A stretch of 64,000 nucleotides of DNA from Desmodus rotundus (taxonomy: Eukaryota > Chordata > Mammalia > Chiroptera > Phyllostomidae). The notes beneath the pieces are model-generated. The model was not told where the DNA came from, ran no database searches, and worked only from the letters and a program-made list of their open reading frames with translations. Shown here piece after piece: positions 22,901 to 36,000 of the stretch (the stretch's first letter is position 1; each line of letters starts with the position of its first letter). The stretch lies in contig NC_071392.1 in the NCBI RefSeq assembly GCF_022682495.2, positions 104,584,896 through 104,648,895 on the forward strand, written 5' to 3'. Both the position numbers and the translations under genes were made by a program.

Positions 22901-23805
22901 GCTGCCATTAAAACGATTCTGCAGTGGATTGGTGGCCTTTGGAACACAAGGACCATTAAAGGGCTAAGTAAACGTCCACGTGGGATGAGCCCCTTTAGGT
23001 CAAAGGCCTGGCTATGGGCGGCAGCATCCAGCAGGCCCAGCCAGGACCCTGCTCTCAGGAAAAGGGAGGGTCTTTAATCTTGCCCTGCCAGCCGAGACCC
23101 TGACACCGGAAACCTCTGCCTCTGCCGGTGGTAATGTCCTGGGCTCATCGCGGGGGCAAAAACTTGAGGCTGATGGCAGTCTAGGAGTAGACTATTAGAG
23201 AGAGGTTCATATGCTGCCTTAGCTCTACTTTAGTGTTTTAACCTATAAGAATGACTGTAATAAAAGCTACTGTATTTTTCTCCTGGTTTATCATCAACCC
23301 ACCGTCGTGCCACCCATTACATCCTGCTACAACCACACCTTAGTTGGGTGAAGAAATTATAAATAGAGGGACATGCCCTGGCCTGTGTGTCTGGGTTGGG
23401 CGATTGCAGGCAAATCTAAAGGTCATCGTTAGATTTCCGGTCATGCGCCTGGGTTGCTGGTTTCAACCGGTCAGGGCGTACCCAGAGGCAACCAATTGAA
23501 AGGCAAACCAATGGGATGTTTCTCTTCCACGTTCTCTCCCTCTCTTTCCCCCTCCCTTCACGTATCTCTAAAAATAAATAAAATCTTAAAAAAAAAGAGA
23601 GAGCTCAGAGGGACAGGGCAGTGTGCAAGGTGTTCCCAGCTTCATCTCATAAAGCAAGATGCATGTGCTGGGGCTGCAGGGCCTTCCTGGGTCTAACGTG
23701 GGATTGGAGGGGGTAGCTGGTCCCTTTTCCCTCTACCCACTTCTTCTGGAGCCCTTGATGTTTCCTCAGCCCTCACAAGGCAGAACACACAGCAGGCTCA
23801 CCATC
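22901..23805. other. Region between UBE2C promoter and DNTTIP1 3' end
   Basis: Holds a diverged Ves SINE (23375-23600) and otherwise unique sequence with no coding signal. Confidence 0.6.
23375..23600 (+). mobile_element. Ves-related SINE, diverged
   Basis: Starts GCCCTGGCCTGTGTGTCTGG, keeps the GTTGCTGGTTTCAACC B-box region, CTCTTCC-rich stretch and AAAATAAATAAAATC tail. Its middle differs from the other copies, so it may belong to another subfamily. Confidence 0.75.
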
Positions 23806-23809
23806 TGTG

Positions 23810-23815
23810 TTTATT
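23810..23815 (-). terminator. DNTTIP1 polyadenylation signal
   Basis: TTTATT on the plus strand is AATAAA on the minus strand, 214 bp after the DNTTIP1 stop codon. Confidence 0.8.
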
Positions 23816-24028
23816 ACAAACTGTTTAATTGCATCGCATCTTAATAACTTTACAAATACAGAACTACACGCCAGTCTGAGGGTGCTCTGTAGTGAGTCAC
23901 TACAGACTAGCCCAGACTCAGCTTAATGCTGCTATCACCCATCCAGGCGCAGTATCAGCGGTGGCCTCAGCCATTGCGGTAACAGGGCCTTGGAGGACAG
24001 CTGCCAAGTGCAGCCAGGGCACTTGGCT

Positions 24029-27000
24029 TCAGGTCTGTGCAGGTGCTTCGACAGCACGATGTTCATTCTCTGTCCGCTGGGTCTCCATGTACTTTCGCAT
24101 CTTCTCAACTATCCAGGAGGGTAGGACAAAGGATTTCAGCTCCTCTAACTTCAGGTCCACGCATCCTCTGGCACAGACACGGAGGAAAAAAGTTGAAGAC
24201 AGGATGGAGGCCCAGGCTCACCCTGGGGGCTGCTGTAAGGCAGGGAAAAGGGTAGGGGGACAGATCTACTGGATTTACCTATAATCATCGCTGGCAGCGA
24301 GGTCCCGGATGTCCTCCTCAATGAGGAGGTAGGCCTGGAGCGGGAGCAAAGGCAAGTGATTACCAACTCTGATTCATTTCTGTCTAACTTAGTAACACTT
24401 TATTAGACAGCTGCTTAAAATAAGGGCTGTAAAGGAGGGGGCATAGTTAATAATTTGGTATGGAGAGTAAATAGGGAGAGACTGTCTAGGGAACAGTTCC
24501 TTGAGACAATCTTTCATTCAAATAGAAACTTTTATGGGTGAGGGAGTGAAAATTGGTGACTGTAACTTCTTCCTCTTTTAAAAAAGGACCCTGAGCCCTG
24601 GCTGGTGTGGCTCAGTGGATTGAGTACCAGCATGTGAACTGAAAGGTCACAGGTTCAATTCCCGGTCAGGGTATATGCCTGGGTTGGAGGCCAGGTCCCC
24701 ACATGGGAGCATGTGAGAGGCAACTGACTGATGTTTCTCTTCCTCTCTTGCCCTCTTTCTGAAAATAAATAAAATATTTTTAAAAAAGGACCCTGAGGTC
24801 CCATTAATAACAAACTGGCATGAGAGCTGGCAAAATACACGTGGAAACCTGTACTTTGAGGAAATCTGGAGGAAGCTCTGCTAACTCTAGGAACCAAGAG
24901 TATTTGGTTTTGAACTTTGGGGCAGAAAGGAACACTGTCTAGTCACTGGGCTGCGTTGTCCCGGCGCCTATAAAACTGCTCTGGCGCCATGCCACGGGCC
25001 GAAGTGGGAGCAGGCCCTCTTGTGAGCGCGCCGTACAGAGGATGCTGCCCGGCATATGAGAAAGAGTCTTCCGAGGGAGCCGTTTCTTTCTAGTCTTAGG
25101 GTTGGGAATAATTAACTGTGTGTCCCTTGAGTAATTTGACTGTCTTCATCTTAAGGGCACTGTGAACTTTGTAACAGACCAGGTGTTCTTGAGAGGGGCC
25201 TAGAGCTGAATTTGTGAAAACTTGGACGTGTACTGGTCTCCCAGGCCAGCAATTAAATCAAACACACACAAAAACTAGCTTTGCTCATAGCTTAATTTTA
25301 GATCTTGTTTTTCCTTTCCCTTCTTATTTCTTATTTATGTTATGTTGTACTTTATGAATCAATGGTAAGTTCCCTGAAATCCTTTTTGAAGCAGGGCGTA
25401 GGTTTAAATAGAGTAGTAAAATAAAAGATAGCTTTCAATACCAGGAAGGAGATGGTATACTGGTGTACAAGGCCATTAGATTCTTGGTGTATCATGATAA
25501 TGCAGTAATTGACTGAGCTGCTGAGTCTTGGGGGGTCGGGGGTGGGGGAGGGGCCACCGCCTGTGATGGACAAAGCCCCGCCACGGCTTTATAACTTGTG
25601 CAAGGGTGATTTTCCTAAGGTCGAGGCTTGATGTGAGCAGAAAACTCTTGAGGTCATTCCAGGAGGGGCTGCCAGGTGTGGCAAACACGTTTCGCTCCTA
25701 CTGACAAGGGGTGCTGCCTGGGGCACTGTGTCGAGGACAGATTTTCTAACGGTGTCTGGTGGCAGAGTGTTGTGATGGATGAGCGAGAGCTGTCAACGGC
25801 ACAGGGATAAGTAATATGAAGTGTGTCTTGTACCTGCTGTTGGACACAGCTAACAACATCTAAACAGGAGGGTCAGAGGTGAGGGGTGCTGTATGGGAGA
25901 CCTAGGGACAGTGAAGGGAACCCAGGGATTACAGCCTGACCTCCAGCATGAAGGAATGGGCCCCCTCTGCCCTTAAGAGCCTCCCTTTCTATATTCATCA
26001 GGCTTTGGAAGTCTCTCACATTTGGAGGTAAGCTGCCTCTCATAGCCAGAACCCTGGCCGCTCAGCTGGAGAGGTCTCTGGCAGTGCCACGAGGAAACAG
26101 TGCTTACCATCTTCCCCCCGGTCGCCCGCATGTGATGTTGCTCGGCCAGCCAGTGCTTGTCCTGGGGATCAGCTGCATACTGTGAGGAATGAAGTCACAG
26201 AGGAGACATTAGCCTGACGGGAGGGGATCTTCTCATTTGGTTGTAGAACACACCCTCGGCCCTTGTTGGGAACTGTCCTGCCTGGTTTCAGAAGCTGTAA
26301 CCCCTCATGGCTAAGGCTGAGGACCTTAGTATGGTCCCAAGTAACGGACCTTGGGACCATAAGCTACTAAGGAGACAAAGCTTATCTCCCTGGCAGGGAC
26401 ACCGCCTCTGCCCCCTTTAACTTCACCCTGCTTGGCCCTGGGTGGATAACGGGTTAGCCAATGATGGTAAGATTCCTCAAGGGAGGGATGACCTAAGACA
26501 GGCACAGTCATGGAAGGGCCCTCAGGGAAGGACTGGGAGGGGGCTATAGAAGAAGGGGGTGATGGACCCTCACCTCTTGGCTTTGACATAGCCTGAGTCC
26601 TCATTCTGTCTGCAAGAAGTCTCCTAATCTCTTGGCTGCCTTCCTTCCCCTGCCTGACTTAAGCCTGAAACAATGCGGTGCAGCCCCGGGCAGGAATAGG
26701 AGGTTCCCCAGGGCAATCAGGCCTAAGAAAGAATGGGTAAAACCCTGTGAAACCTGCTTTGTTAAGAATGTCCTCAGTTTTCTGATAAGGGTCCAAGCAG
26801 GAAATGAGTTTGTTTTCCAAAGTTTTATAGCCCTTTAGCTACCTGACCCTGACTCAGAAGCCCTCAGAGTTCTTTGAATGTTATCTATTGTGTGATCCTT
26901 ACCGCCTGACAATGACTGATGAGCTTTACTTGTATTCCTGTGCAAACTGAACCCAATAAAAGCCCAGGGAGGAAGAGGAACAGGCTCAAGGCCCTTCTCC

Positions 27001-30000
27001 TGTGAGATCAGCCACCTTTCCTTCCTAAGCAGATCATGTCTTGGTAGACTTATTCTCATCCATGGCGGATGTGGGGGGTCTGCAGGCAGAGTCCCCCCAC
27101 AGGCCCTTAAGCAGGTCTCATCAACAAGCCCTTGTCTTGGCTGGGTGGATGTAGTGGGCGCACAGACCCCTTTAAAGCAAGTGCAGGGGAGCCCAGGAGG
27201 CCAGGGGTGGGGCCTGATTTCCAGAGATTTCGTTCATATCTAGTCCCCAACCCTCTCCTTTCTCAAGCATCTCTGATGAGTCAGACTGGTGACTATTGTT
27301 ACAGAGCTCTACTCCTCTTTGCAACAATGACCTGAGGCAGCCTGTAACACATATGACTGGTATGGTGGCCAGACTTACTAAAACAAGAATCAGGACACTT
27401 CGTGCTCCGGGGGAGGAAGGACAGCAGCATAGTTAACCTGGTTTGTGAATCAGACAAAAATGCTTAAAGTCTAGTTTCTGCCACTTACTAGATGGCAGAG
27501 GCCTGGGCAGTTATTTCCTTGAGACTCAAATTCTTCATTTGTAAAACAGACAGTATTAATACTTGTAAGGTGGTTACAAATAAATAAAACGGTGCATGAA
27601 AAGTGCTAAACAGAGCATCTGACACACAGCAAATGCTCAATGAAGGTAGGTTTTGTTTTTTAAAAAATCCTCACTAGAGGATACGTTTTTTAATATTAGA
27701 GAGAGAGGAAGGGAGAAAGAGAGAGAGAAACATCAATTGGTTGCCTCCCTTATGTGCCCTGAGCAGGGATCGAACCTGCAACCTTTTGGTGTACAGGACG
27801 ATGCTCCGACCAACTGAGCCAGGGCATTAAGGTAGGTTTTATAAAGTAGGCATAACCTTTGAAATAGAGACCCAGCTGGGAAATATGTATGGTGATGACC
27901 TTTGAGTTTAAATAATTGTTTCACTTCCCCTGTAATATAAATGTCAGTCAGAATTTTTAAAGTGTGCACTTTCTGGCCCAGCGATCCCATCTCCAGGGAT
28001 TACCCTTCAGGATCACCCACACACGTACACGGGCACGTCTGCTGCACCACTGCTTATGACAGCAAAACGGCTGGAAAAAACAAATACCCGCCACCAGGGA
28101 CAATGAAATACTCTACGGAATATTTACCCTATGGATTCTGTACAGCTGTTAAAAATGAAATGAGGCAGACTTATTCAATAACATGGACAGATCTCTAAGG
28201 TATCATCCATCAGCTCTACAGTGGCTAGCACACTTTTTCTGTAAAAGGCCAGTTCGTAAATATTTTAGGCTTTGCTGGCCACATACAAGAGGTACATCTC
28301 TGTCGCATACTATTCTTCATTTTTCAGCCCCCCATCCCTAAAACTCTAAAGCCCTTCTGCCCTGGCCGGGTAGCTCAGTTGGTCAGTGTTGCCCCGAGAC
28401 ACCAAGGTTTGTGGGTTTGATCCCAGTCAGGGCACATACAAGAAGCAATCAATGAATGCACCAATACGTGGAACAAATCTATGTTTCCCTCCCTTTCTCT
28501 CTCTCTCCCTTCCTCTTTCTCTCTAAAAAATCAATGAATAACAATGTAAAAAAAGTACTTTAAAAATGTAGAAACGTTGGACCTGGCTCACAGCCCCTAG
28601 TTTGCCCTGCATGCAATGTAAGCTCCGTAAGGGCAGGGAGTCCTGCGTGTGTGTTTGGTTCGCTGCTGTCTCTCTAGCACTTTGTGAATGCTCTGCACTC
28701 AGTTTTTGTTTGATGAATGAATGAATTTTGGGGTGAAAAAAATAAAATCAGAGAACAATATGTGTACTAGGAATTCAGTAACATAAAATACCACTAAGGG
28801 ACAAGGAAGGACGCACATGAGGAAGGGGAGTGAAAATGCTTCCGTGGTATTGGTGAGGCCTTGAGGGGAGGAAGTCAGAGTCAAGGGCAAAGGAAGCTCT
28901 GTGTTTTGTTCCCTGTTAGCTTCTGTGTATTGTTTGAATCTTTTTACAAGAATGGGTTTGTAAATTATTTTTATAATTTGAAAAAGTTGAAGAAAAATTT
29001 GAGTAATGCCTTTAGGTCAAAAAATTGACAAAAGGTATAGTAGGCAGTTTACTTAAGATACCAACAGACTGCAAATGAATGAAAGATGCTATTGTCATGA
29101 ACACAGAATCAAAAGTAAAACCCATTTCCCTTCACTTGTCAGACTGGAAAGATTACAATGAGAGACAGGACCCGCTGTCCACTGGTAATGAGCGTGAGCC
29201 GGGAGCTCATTACAAATGGGGGGTCTAAGAAGTGGGTAATAACGCTCAACGCTTACTGAGCTTCACCCTTGCTGTGTGCCAGCCATTGTGTTGGGTGCTT
29301 ACCTGCACTCTCTCAATTTACCCACCCTGTGAGTTAGCCTGTATCATTCCCATTTCACAGATGACAAACAGGATCAGAAACGTGGAGCCACTTGCCCAAG
29401 GTCACACAGCTAGTAAGTGATGGAACCAGGACCGAAACCTTACTCTTAACCATCAGGCCATGGAAGTCAGTAGGTCCAAGAGCGTGTCTATTTGGGGGAT
29501 GATGCAATGGCATGGGGGCAGGGGGATTATCCTCCCTCCTGTACAGGTGAAGGGAGCAGCAGGAGTGAAGACACTATGGAATACGAAGAAGTAGCAAGTA
29601 GGCAAATTGTCCGGGTTGTAGGAATCCCAAAATATAAGACTGAAACGGTAGAGGGCACAGGTCTGCCCTTCAAAGAACTTGAACTTGTGCAGAATGTTGT
29701 AGACTGAGTCCGTGATTCTGGGATCTCGGAGGGGATATGTAGTTCTGGCAAGGGGGCCAGGCCTTATGAACAGATGTTAAAAACATGTCTTGCATACACA
29801 TGCAGTTTTTGTTCTTAATATGTTTGGATGCCTGTGTGACGAATACAAATTCACTTAAGAAGGGGAATGAATTCATGACTCCCGCCCATCCACTGTGTCT
29901 CAAATGGTGGCGACCAAGCACAGCTGCTCTCTGGAGGCAGTCCCCTCTTTGAAAAGGGTTGGAGCCACCACCTCGCCCTCATCTCTTCACAGACAACGGA

Positions 30001-33000
30001 AGAAGGCCGTGTTTAAGAGCTCTGGCTTGGCTGAGGACAGACCCAGATTTGAACCCTGACTCACTAATTACTAGCTGAGTAACTCTGAGCAAGTCACTTA
30101 GCCCTTCTCAACCGTAACGATTTTAAAGGACAGTTCCATGAGACATCGGTAAGTGCAGCGCCTAAAACCGTGTTTGGTACACAATAAATATATGAGGCAA
30201 GTAGCTAGAGGTGTTGAGTAAATTGCAAAAGACAAAGGTCAAGGGGAATGAGAACTCAGATGCCCTGACTCCCAGATTGGTGTTTGTCCCAAGCTTCCCT
30301 GTGCCATCTAGAGTCCCCACTGTCACATGGTCCCCTGCAGGGACCTGCCTAACCCCCAGCACTCACCTACCTTAAAGAGGTGTGGGTGCTTGATGTAGAT
30401 TCTCCCTCTGGTGCCCCCCATCCCCAGGGCTCTGAAAAGTAACAGACAAGTGGTAAGGATTCCAGCCGCTGGAGTCCCAGGGGTGGACCCCTCCCTCGGT
30501 GCCAGAGCTCTCAGACTTACTTGTTGGCTCGAGATCCTAACACAAAGGTGGTTGACTCGTTCAGCCGAGCTGGGTCCCACTGTGTGGGAAACAGAAAGGC
30601 AGGTAAGGGTGAGGCTGATCTGTTGGGCAGAAGGAAGTACTCCTCCCCCGCCCCTCTACCGACACTGCCCTTGTCCATTATTCAAAACAGTTGATTCAAG
30701 AAACTGAATACTTACAATAGGCCAGGCCCTGTGCTAGACACTGGGGATAGAGATAGGAAGACAGTCTCTGTTCTCCAGGGAGCCACAGACTTACATGTAG
30801 GGATAATGACACCATCCCGAGATGGGCAACGATACAGGTGAGTACAGGGTGTGGGGGTGCCAAAGGGGAGGGTGATAGGAAGCCTGAAAGTGGTAATTCC
30901 CAAGTTGATTCTGAAAGGGTGAGCACGAGTTAGGGTGGCGGGGAGGAATGCGAGCTGGTCTGGCATGCCGGGGAGACTACCAGCAATTCTGTGTTGCCCA
31001 GAGAGAGAGCACAAATTAGGGAGTGGGAATTAAGGAGGCTCGAGAGAGAAGCCGGGAGGGCCTGGAGGCCCTGGAGCATCTTCCTCATTCTGAAGGCTAT
31101 GGGGAGTTACTGGGGGCCTCTACACGGGGGTGAGGGGGCTTTAAAGATAGCCACCCCCAGATTCGCTTTAAAGACAGCAGCTCATCTTCTGCAATGTGGC
31201 TAATGGATTTGAAGTGGCAGACTACAGGCGGGGGAGGGGGAGGAACAGAAATGGTGCAATTTAGAGATTGTTCTAATAGAGCACTTTGGAAAGAAAATGA
31301 GGGCATGAGCTAGGACAGCTGTAAGGATGAAGAGCGTGAATCACAATTGTGATACATTTAGGAGGTGGAAGCATCCAGGATTTGACTGGATGCAGGGAGA
31401 GGAAGGAAAGGAAGCGGCAGAGATGGCTAAAATAGAGAATGTAAAAGAAGGCCTGCGGAAAGATTCAGACTTCCGTTTTGGGTACATGGAGTTTGAAATG
31501 CTACGGAAATTCCAGGCAGGCAGGTCTAGCAGACAGGAGGATATTCGAGCTTCAAACTAGAGGGAGGTGCGGGACAGACAAAGAGGCGGGACAACTCTGG
31601 CGCACGCTGGTCCTTGAAAGCATGACGTGAACGATTCAGATCATCCAGAGAGAAACCTGGTGGTCAGTGGGCCGAGGAGACAGTTCTGGGGATGCCCCCT
31701 TTATATGGGTCCCTGCTGAGGAAGAACTCACAAAAGAGAAGGGGTGTCTGGGGAGGGACAGAAAGACCCGAGACCCAGGAGAATGCAGGGCCACCTGGTT
31801 TATGAGAGCAGTTTTCTAAGACAAGTGTGGTCACCCTATGAAAGCGGAGGGCTGGTAGGACAAGAGTGGGCCATTTATACCAGACACAGCCTCAACCAGG
31901 ACAGTGGGGCTTTACCTATTTTACCGGGCTCCCACACCGGACTTTACTTAAAGGGTTCTGCTTGCTAAAAGAGCTTGCAACAACTGTTCTGGGGGCAACA
32001 GAGGCTCATGGTCAAGAACACAGACTCTGGTGTCAACTGACCTTGTGTTTGAGACTTGGCTCCTCACTTCCTAGTGTGCAACTTTGACCAAGTCCCTCCG
32101 CCTTGGTGTACACACGAGTGTATAAGGTAACTAAATGAAATAATTTCTACCCATAGGGAGCTGGCAGGAATGGAAGCTCCTCAACTATAGAAAAGCAAAA
32201 GAATCTATTTCATTAAGGTCATTACAAAGATGAAGTGAGGTAATCCACGTAAAATTCAGGGCAGTGCCTGGCATATATTAAGTACTGCATAAGTACTAGC
32301 GACCACTAGCTTTTGCAGGGGGAAGCCTTCAGCAGGCTCAAGCCTTCTCTTTGTTTTGCCCCTAACTCCAGCCCCTGCTTGGGCTCCTTCTGAGTGGCCA
32401 GCACTGGGGGCAGGGGAAGGGGCAGATGGCCCTGGACTGGCGTGTACATGTCCTTCACCACCCCCAGCCTCTTTCCCTCATGGTGGGCCCCGGAGCCTTG
32501 ACGGAGTCTCCCTGGGAGAGAGGTCGCTGCCACGCTCACATACTCATACCTTGGGGCCTTCTCGGCGAATTGGTTCACAGGATTTTGGTTTCCACCTATT
32601 TAGAAGGCAAGAAGAAAGGTGAATTCTCCAAGGTCAGGTCCAGGACTGGCAGCAAGTCTGCTGGTGGCGGGGGGGAGTTCCCCACACACCCTCACTTTAG
32701 CCCTGGGTGCGCTTCCTCCTGGCAGCCCAGCGGAGGAGGTACAAAAGGAGAAAAGCACTAGACTAGATGCCGCCCCAGGATATCGAGTCCAAGAACCTCT
32801 CTGAGCTGCGGTTCTCATCTATCAAGAGGAGGTCACAGCAGCAACTGCTGTTGTGTCCGTGAGGAATGCCCTTGCTCAGGCAAGACACAAACCGAAGGCA
32901 TGATGGTTACTGCTACCCCATCTCCCCAGCCAGTGGCTCCAAGCTGTCCCCATCACCTTTAACCAGACCAGTGGGGCTTTATCTGCTTTATATACTGGGG

Positions 33001-36000
33001 CTCTATGTGAAGTTTTATTTGAAAAAAAGGTTCTCTTGCTTGAAAAATCTTTGAAAATGACTATCCTAGAGGGAATGGAGGTGTTTTGGACCTTATTAGC
33101 TGTATGGCCTTGGGCAAGTAATTCTCTGACTCTGCTTCCTGATCTGCAAAATGAATTATACCTTCATCGGAGGGTGGTTGTCAGGATTAAAAGGTACGTA
33201 TGTAAGGTGTTCGGACCAGTTATGGTACATTATAAACATTCAATATACACTAGCAGCACAGAAAAGTCTGGTGTTTAATCAGGTTGGGCTGAACTGTTCT
33301 GGGGCAAAGGCAGATAAAACCACCTCCTACTCACTGCTTTCTTTTCCTGCCCCTCAAACCTGGGTAACCCTCCTCCTCACCGCCTTAGCTGAACAGAACT
33401 GCTGTCTAACGGAACAGAACTCTGGCCTCTTTCCCTCCACGCCCATTCCCTCCCTGCTCCTCCCTCCGGCTCCGCTGGATCCTACTCACACCATGCCAGT
33501 GGCTGCCCGGTCATTTGACAGGATGTGTCCAGGAGGCCGTCCCTTCCTCTGCCACAAAGAACAGCTGTCAGAGGCCTGACCCCATGGAAGCCCCCCTCAC
33601 CCCACTGGCAGGTGCAGGGTCACTGTTGGAGATGGTTCTTCCAAAGAGACCAAATGATGCTTGAGAGTGAACGGGGAGAGTTGCGTGTTTCCAGCGTTCC
33701 TGCCCCTCAGGCTAGAAAAGCCCCAGGGTGCACTGGGGAAGCCCACCCCCTTCTCTGGAGCTTCGAGTTCCTTTCCCGGCCAGGAAACACAGGGATGGTT
33801 TACCTTTTTGGGAATGGGACTTCCTCGATGGGCACCTTCCTCTTCTGCCTGCCGACCACGCTGCAGAAAAAGAAAAGGGAGTCAGGGGAAGGCCAGTGCC
33901 TGGGGGCTACAGAGGACAGGGCCCCTGGACCTCGCCCCCCAGCCCTTCCCTGAGCCAGGCCTCGGAAACCCTCTCAGCAAGGTGGTATTGGGACCTGGTC
34001 CTACAAATGGATGCTGCATGGAACCCCCCAGGGCCCACGGATTTCACCTGCCCTGGGTCTGATCGGCCTCCCCCTCCAAGGCCCCAGGGCAGTGACTCTG
34101 ACCTTTATCCCCGGAAGCTCATGGGTCAATCTGGGTATGACTTTTTCTCCATCTGAGAACAGCAGTTTAGCCTGGAGAGAAGAGACCATGCTCACCATCA
34201 CTGTTTTGGTGGGGGTCTCTCTGCCTTCCTTTTTACAGACACACTCCAAACTGGGTCAGGACTGTGGGTCACAGTCAGTACAAGGGCTCTCTGAGACACG
34301 CACAGAAGTAGGTATCTATGTTTTTAAAAACTTGTGTAATTAATGATCACTGTTTAAAACTTAGAAAATGTAAATAAGTAAAATAATCAAACCTGATAGC
34401 TCAGTATCCACAGAATACTGTTAACATTTCAATGTAAATTCTTCTTCACTGTTTTCCATGTAAATATGTACTATAGGTGTTTTCTAACTAAATGCCTCAA
34501 TATACTGCACTTTCCTCAGTAAGCTGCCGTTTTCATTTAATAAGCATTGCGTGCTTAGTAGGTGACTGCTGGGGATGCAGCAGGAAGTAACACAAGCAAG
34601 GAAGGTCCTTACTTTCGTGCAGCTCATATTCTGTGGGCGATCTGAATAACAAGCAAATAAATAAACATATAAATAGGGTGATTTCAGATCACGAGAAATG
34701 CTCTGAAGAAAAAACCACAGGCAGATGGGACAGAGACTCGCCAGAAGGGAGGGCCCCTTGAAGCAGGTGGTCAGGCCCGGCCTTGCGGCCTTGCTGAGAA
34801 GGTCGCCTCTGAGCTCAGGGGTGGAGATGAGGAGCTACATTACGCACTGTCTCCCAGCAGCTGCCTCCTTCTGAAAACACTTTTCTATTGGCTCCTGTGG
34901 CCACACTTCCCTGTTTTTTCTCCCATTTCTCCAGCCACTCTTTCTTAGCCTTCTTCACTGGCTTATCCTCCTAGATCTGGTTCTGTTCACTGTGTCCTCT
35001 TTCCTCAGATATTCTATTGGCTTTTCTCCACGCTCACAGCTTCAATTAACATCTATGCACTGATGACTCTGTAATTCCCATCGTCTGCTGTAGCCTCCCC
35101 TTTGTGCTCCAGGTTTATTTAGGAGTCTGCCCAAGTCCATGTGTGGCTGTCCCAAATAGGCTGAGTCCAAAAGTGAACCACGACCGTCTCCTCCAAAAGT
35201 TGTTCCTTTACAGTGAAGAGTGCGCAAGTCTCCATGCACACGTTTGTATTCTGTTATTTCACACCTGTCTGCCTGACAGGGATGTAAGGTCTACAGGTGC
35301 AGGAACTCTGCTCTCTGTTTGCCATTCATTCATTCGTGCATTTGTTCACTCATTCATTCAACAAACAGTGTACTCACATTAACAGTCATGTTCTAGGGCT
35401 AGGAATATGGCAGTGAGCAAGATCAGGCCTCAGCTCTTATAAAACTCAAGATTTTGCCCTGACTGGTATGGCTCAGTGGTTGAGTGCTGGCCTGTGAATC
35501 AAAGAGTCGTCTGTTCGATTTCCAGTCAGGGCACATGCCTGGGTTGCAGGCCAGGCCCCCAGTAGGGGGTGTACAAGAGGCAACCACACGTTGATGTTTC
35601 TCTCTCTCTCAATCTCCCAACCTTCCCCTCTCCAAAAATAAATAAATAAAATCTTAAAAAAAACAAACCTCAAGATTTTAGCAGAGGTAGGGGTGAGAAG
35701 GAGGCAGAAAACAAACACATGAACTATTAATAATTTCAAGTTGAAATAGTGGCAATGAACAAGTGAGGTGACAGAGAGTGACTGGAGATGGAGAAGGAAG
35801 TGAGGCGTAGGCCTTGGAGGGAGTGGCCAGGGATGGCCTCTCTGATCAGCTGATATGTAAGCTAAATCTGAAGAGAAGCAGCAGCCAGCTACGTAAAGAG
35901 TTAAGGGCAGAGCATGCCAGGCAGTGAGAACAGCAAGTGCAAAGGCCCTGAGCTGATGTGCTGGAGAAGCAGAAGTATGGCTGCAGTATAGTCCGCAGGG

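Larger units (their letters stand above)
26180..30370 (-). other. DNTTIP1 intron 10
   Basis: A 4.2-kb intron holding a solo retroviral LTR (26264-27101), a MIR (about 27440-27640), Ves SINEs (27655-27828 and 28359-28555), an L1 3' piece (27950-28200), a hAT-like DNA transposon piece (28215-28330), an L2 3' tail (28590-28740), and MIR copies (about 29240-29450 and 30010-30200). Confidence 0.7.
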
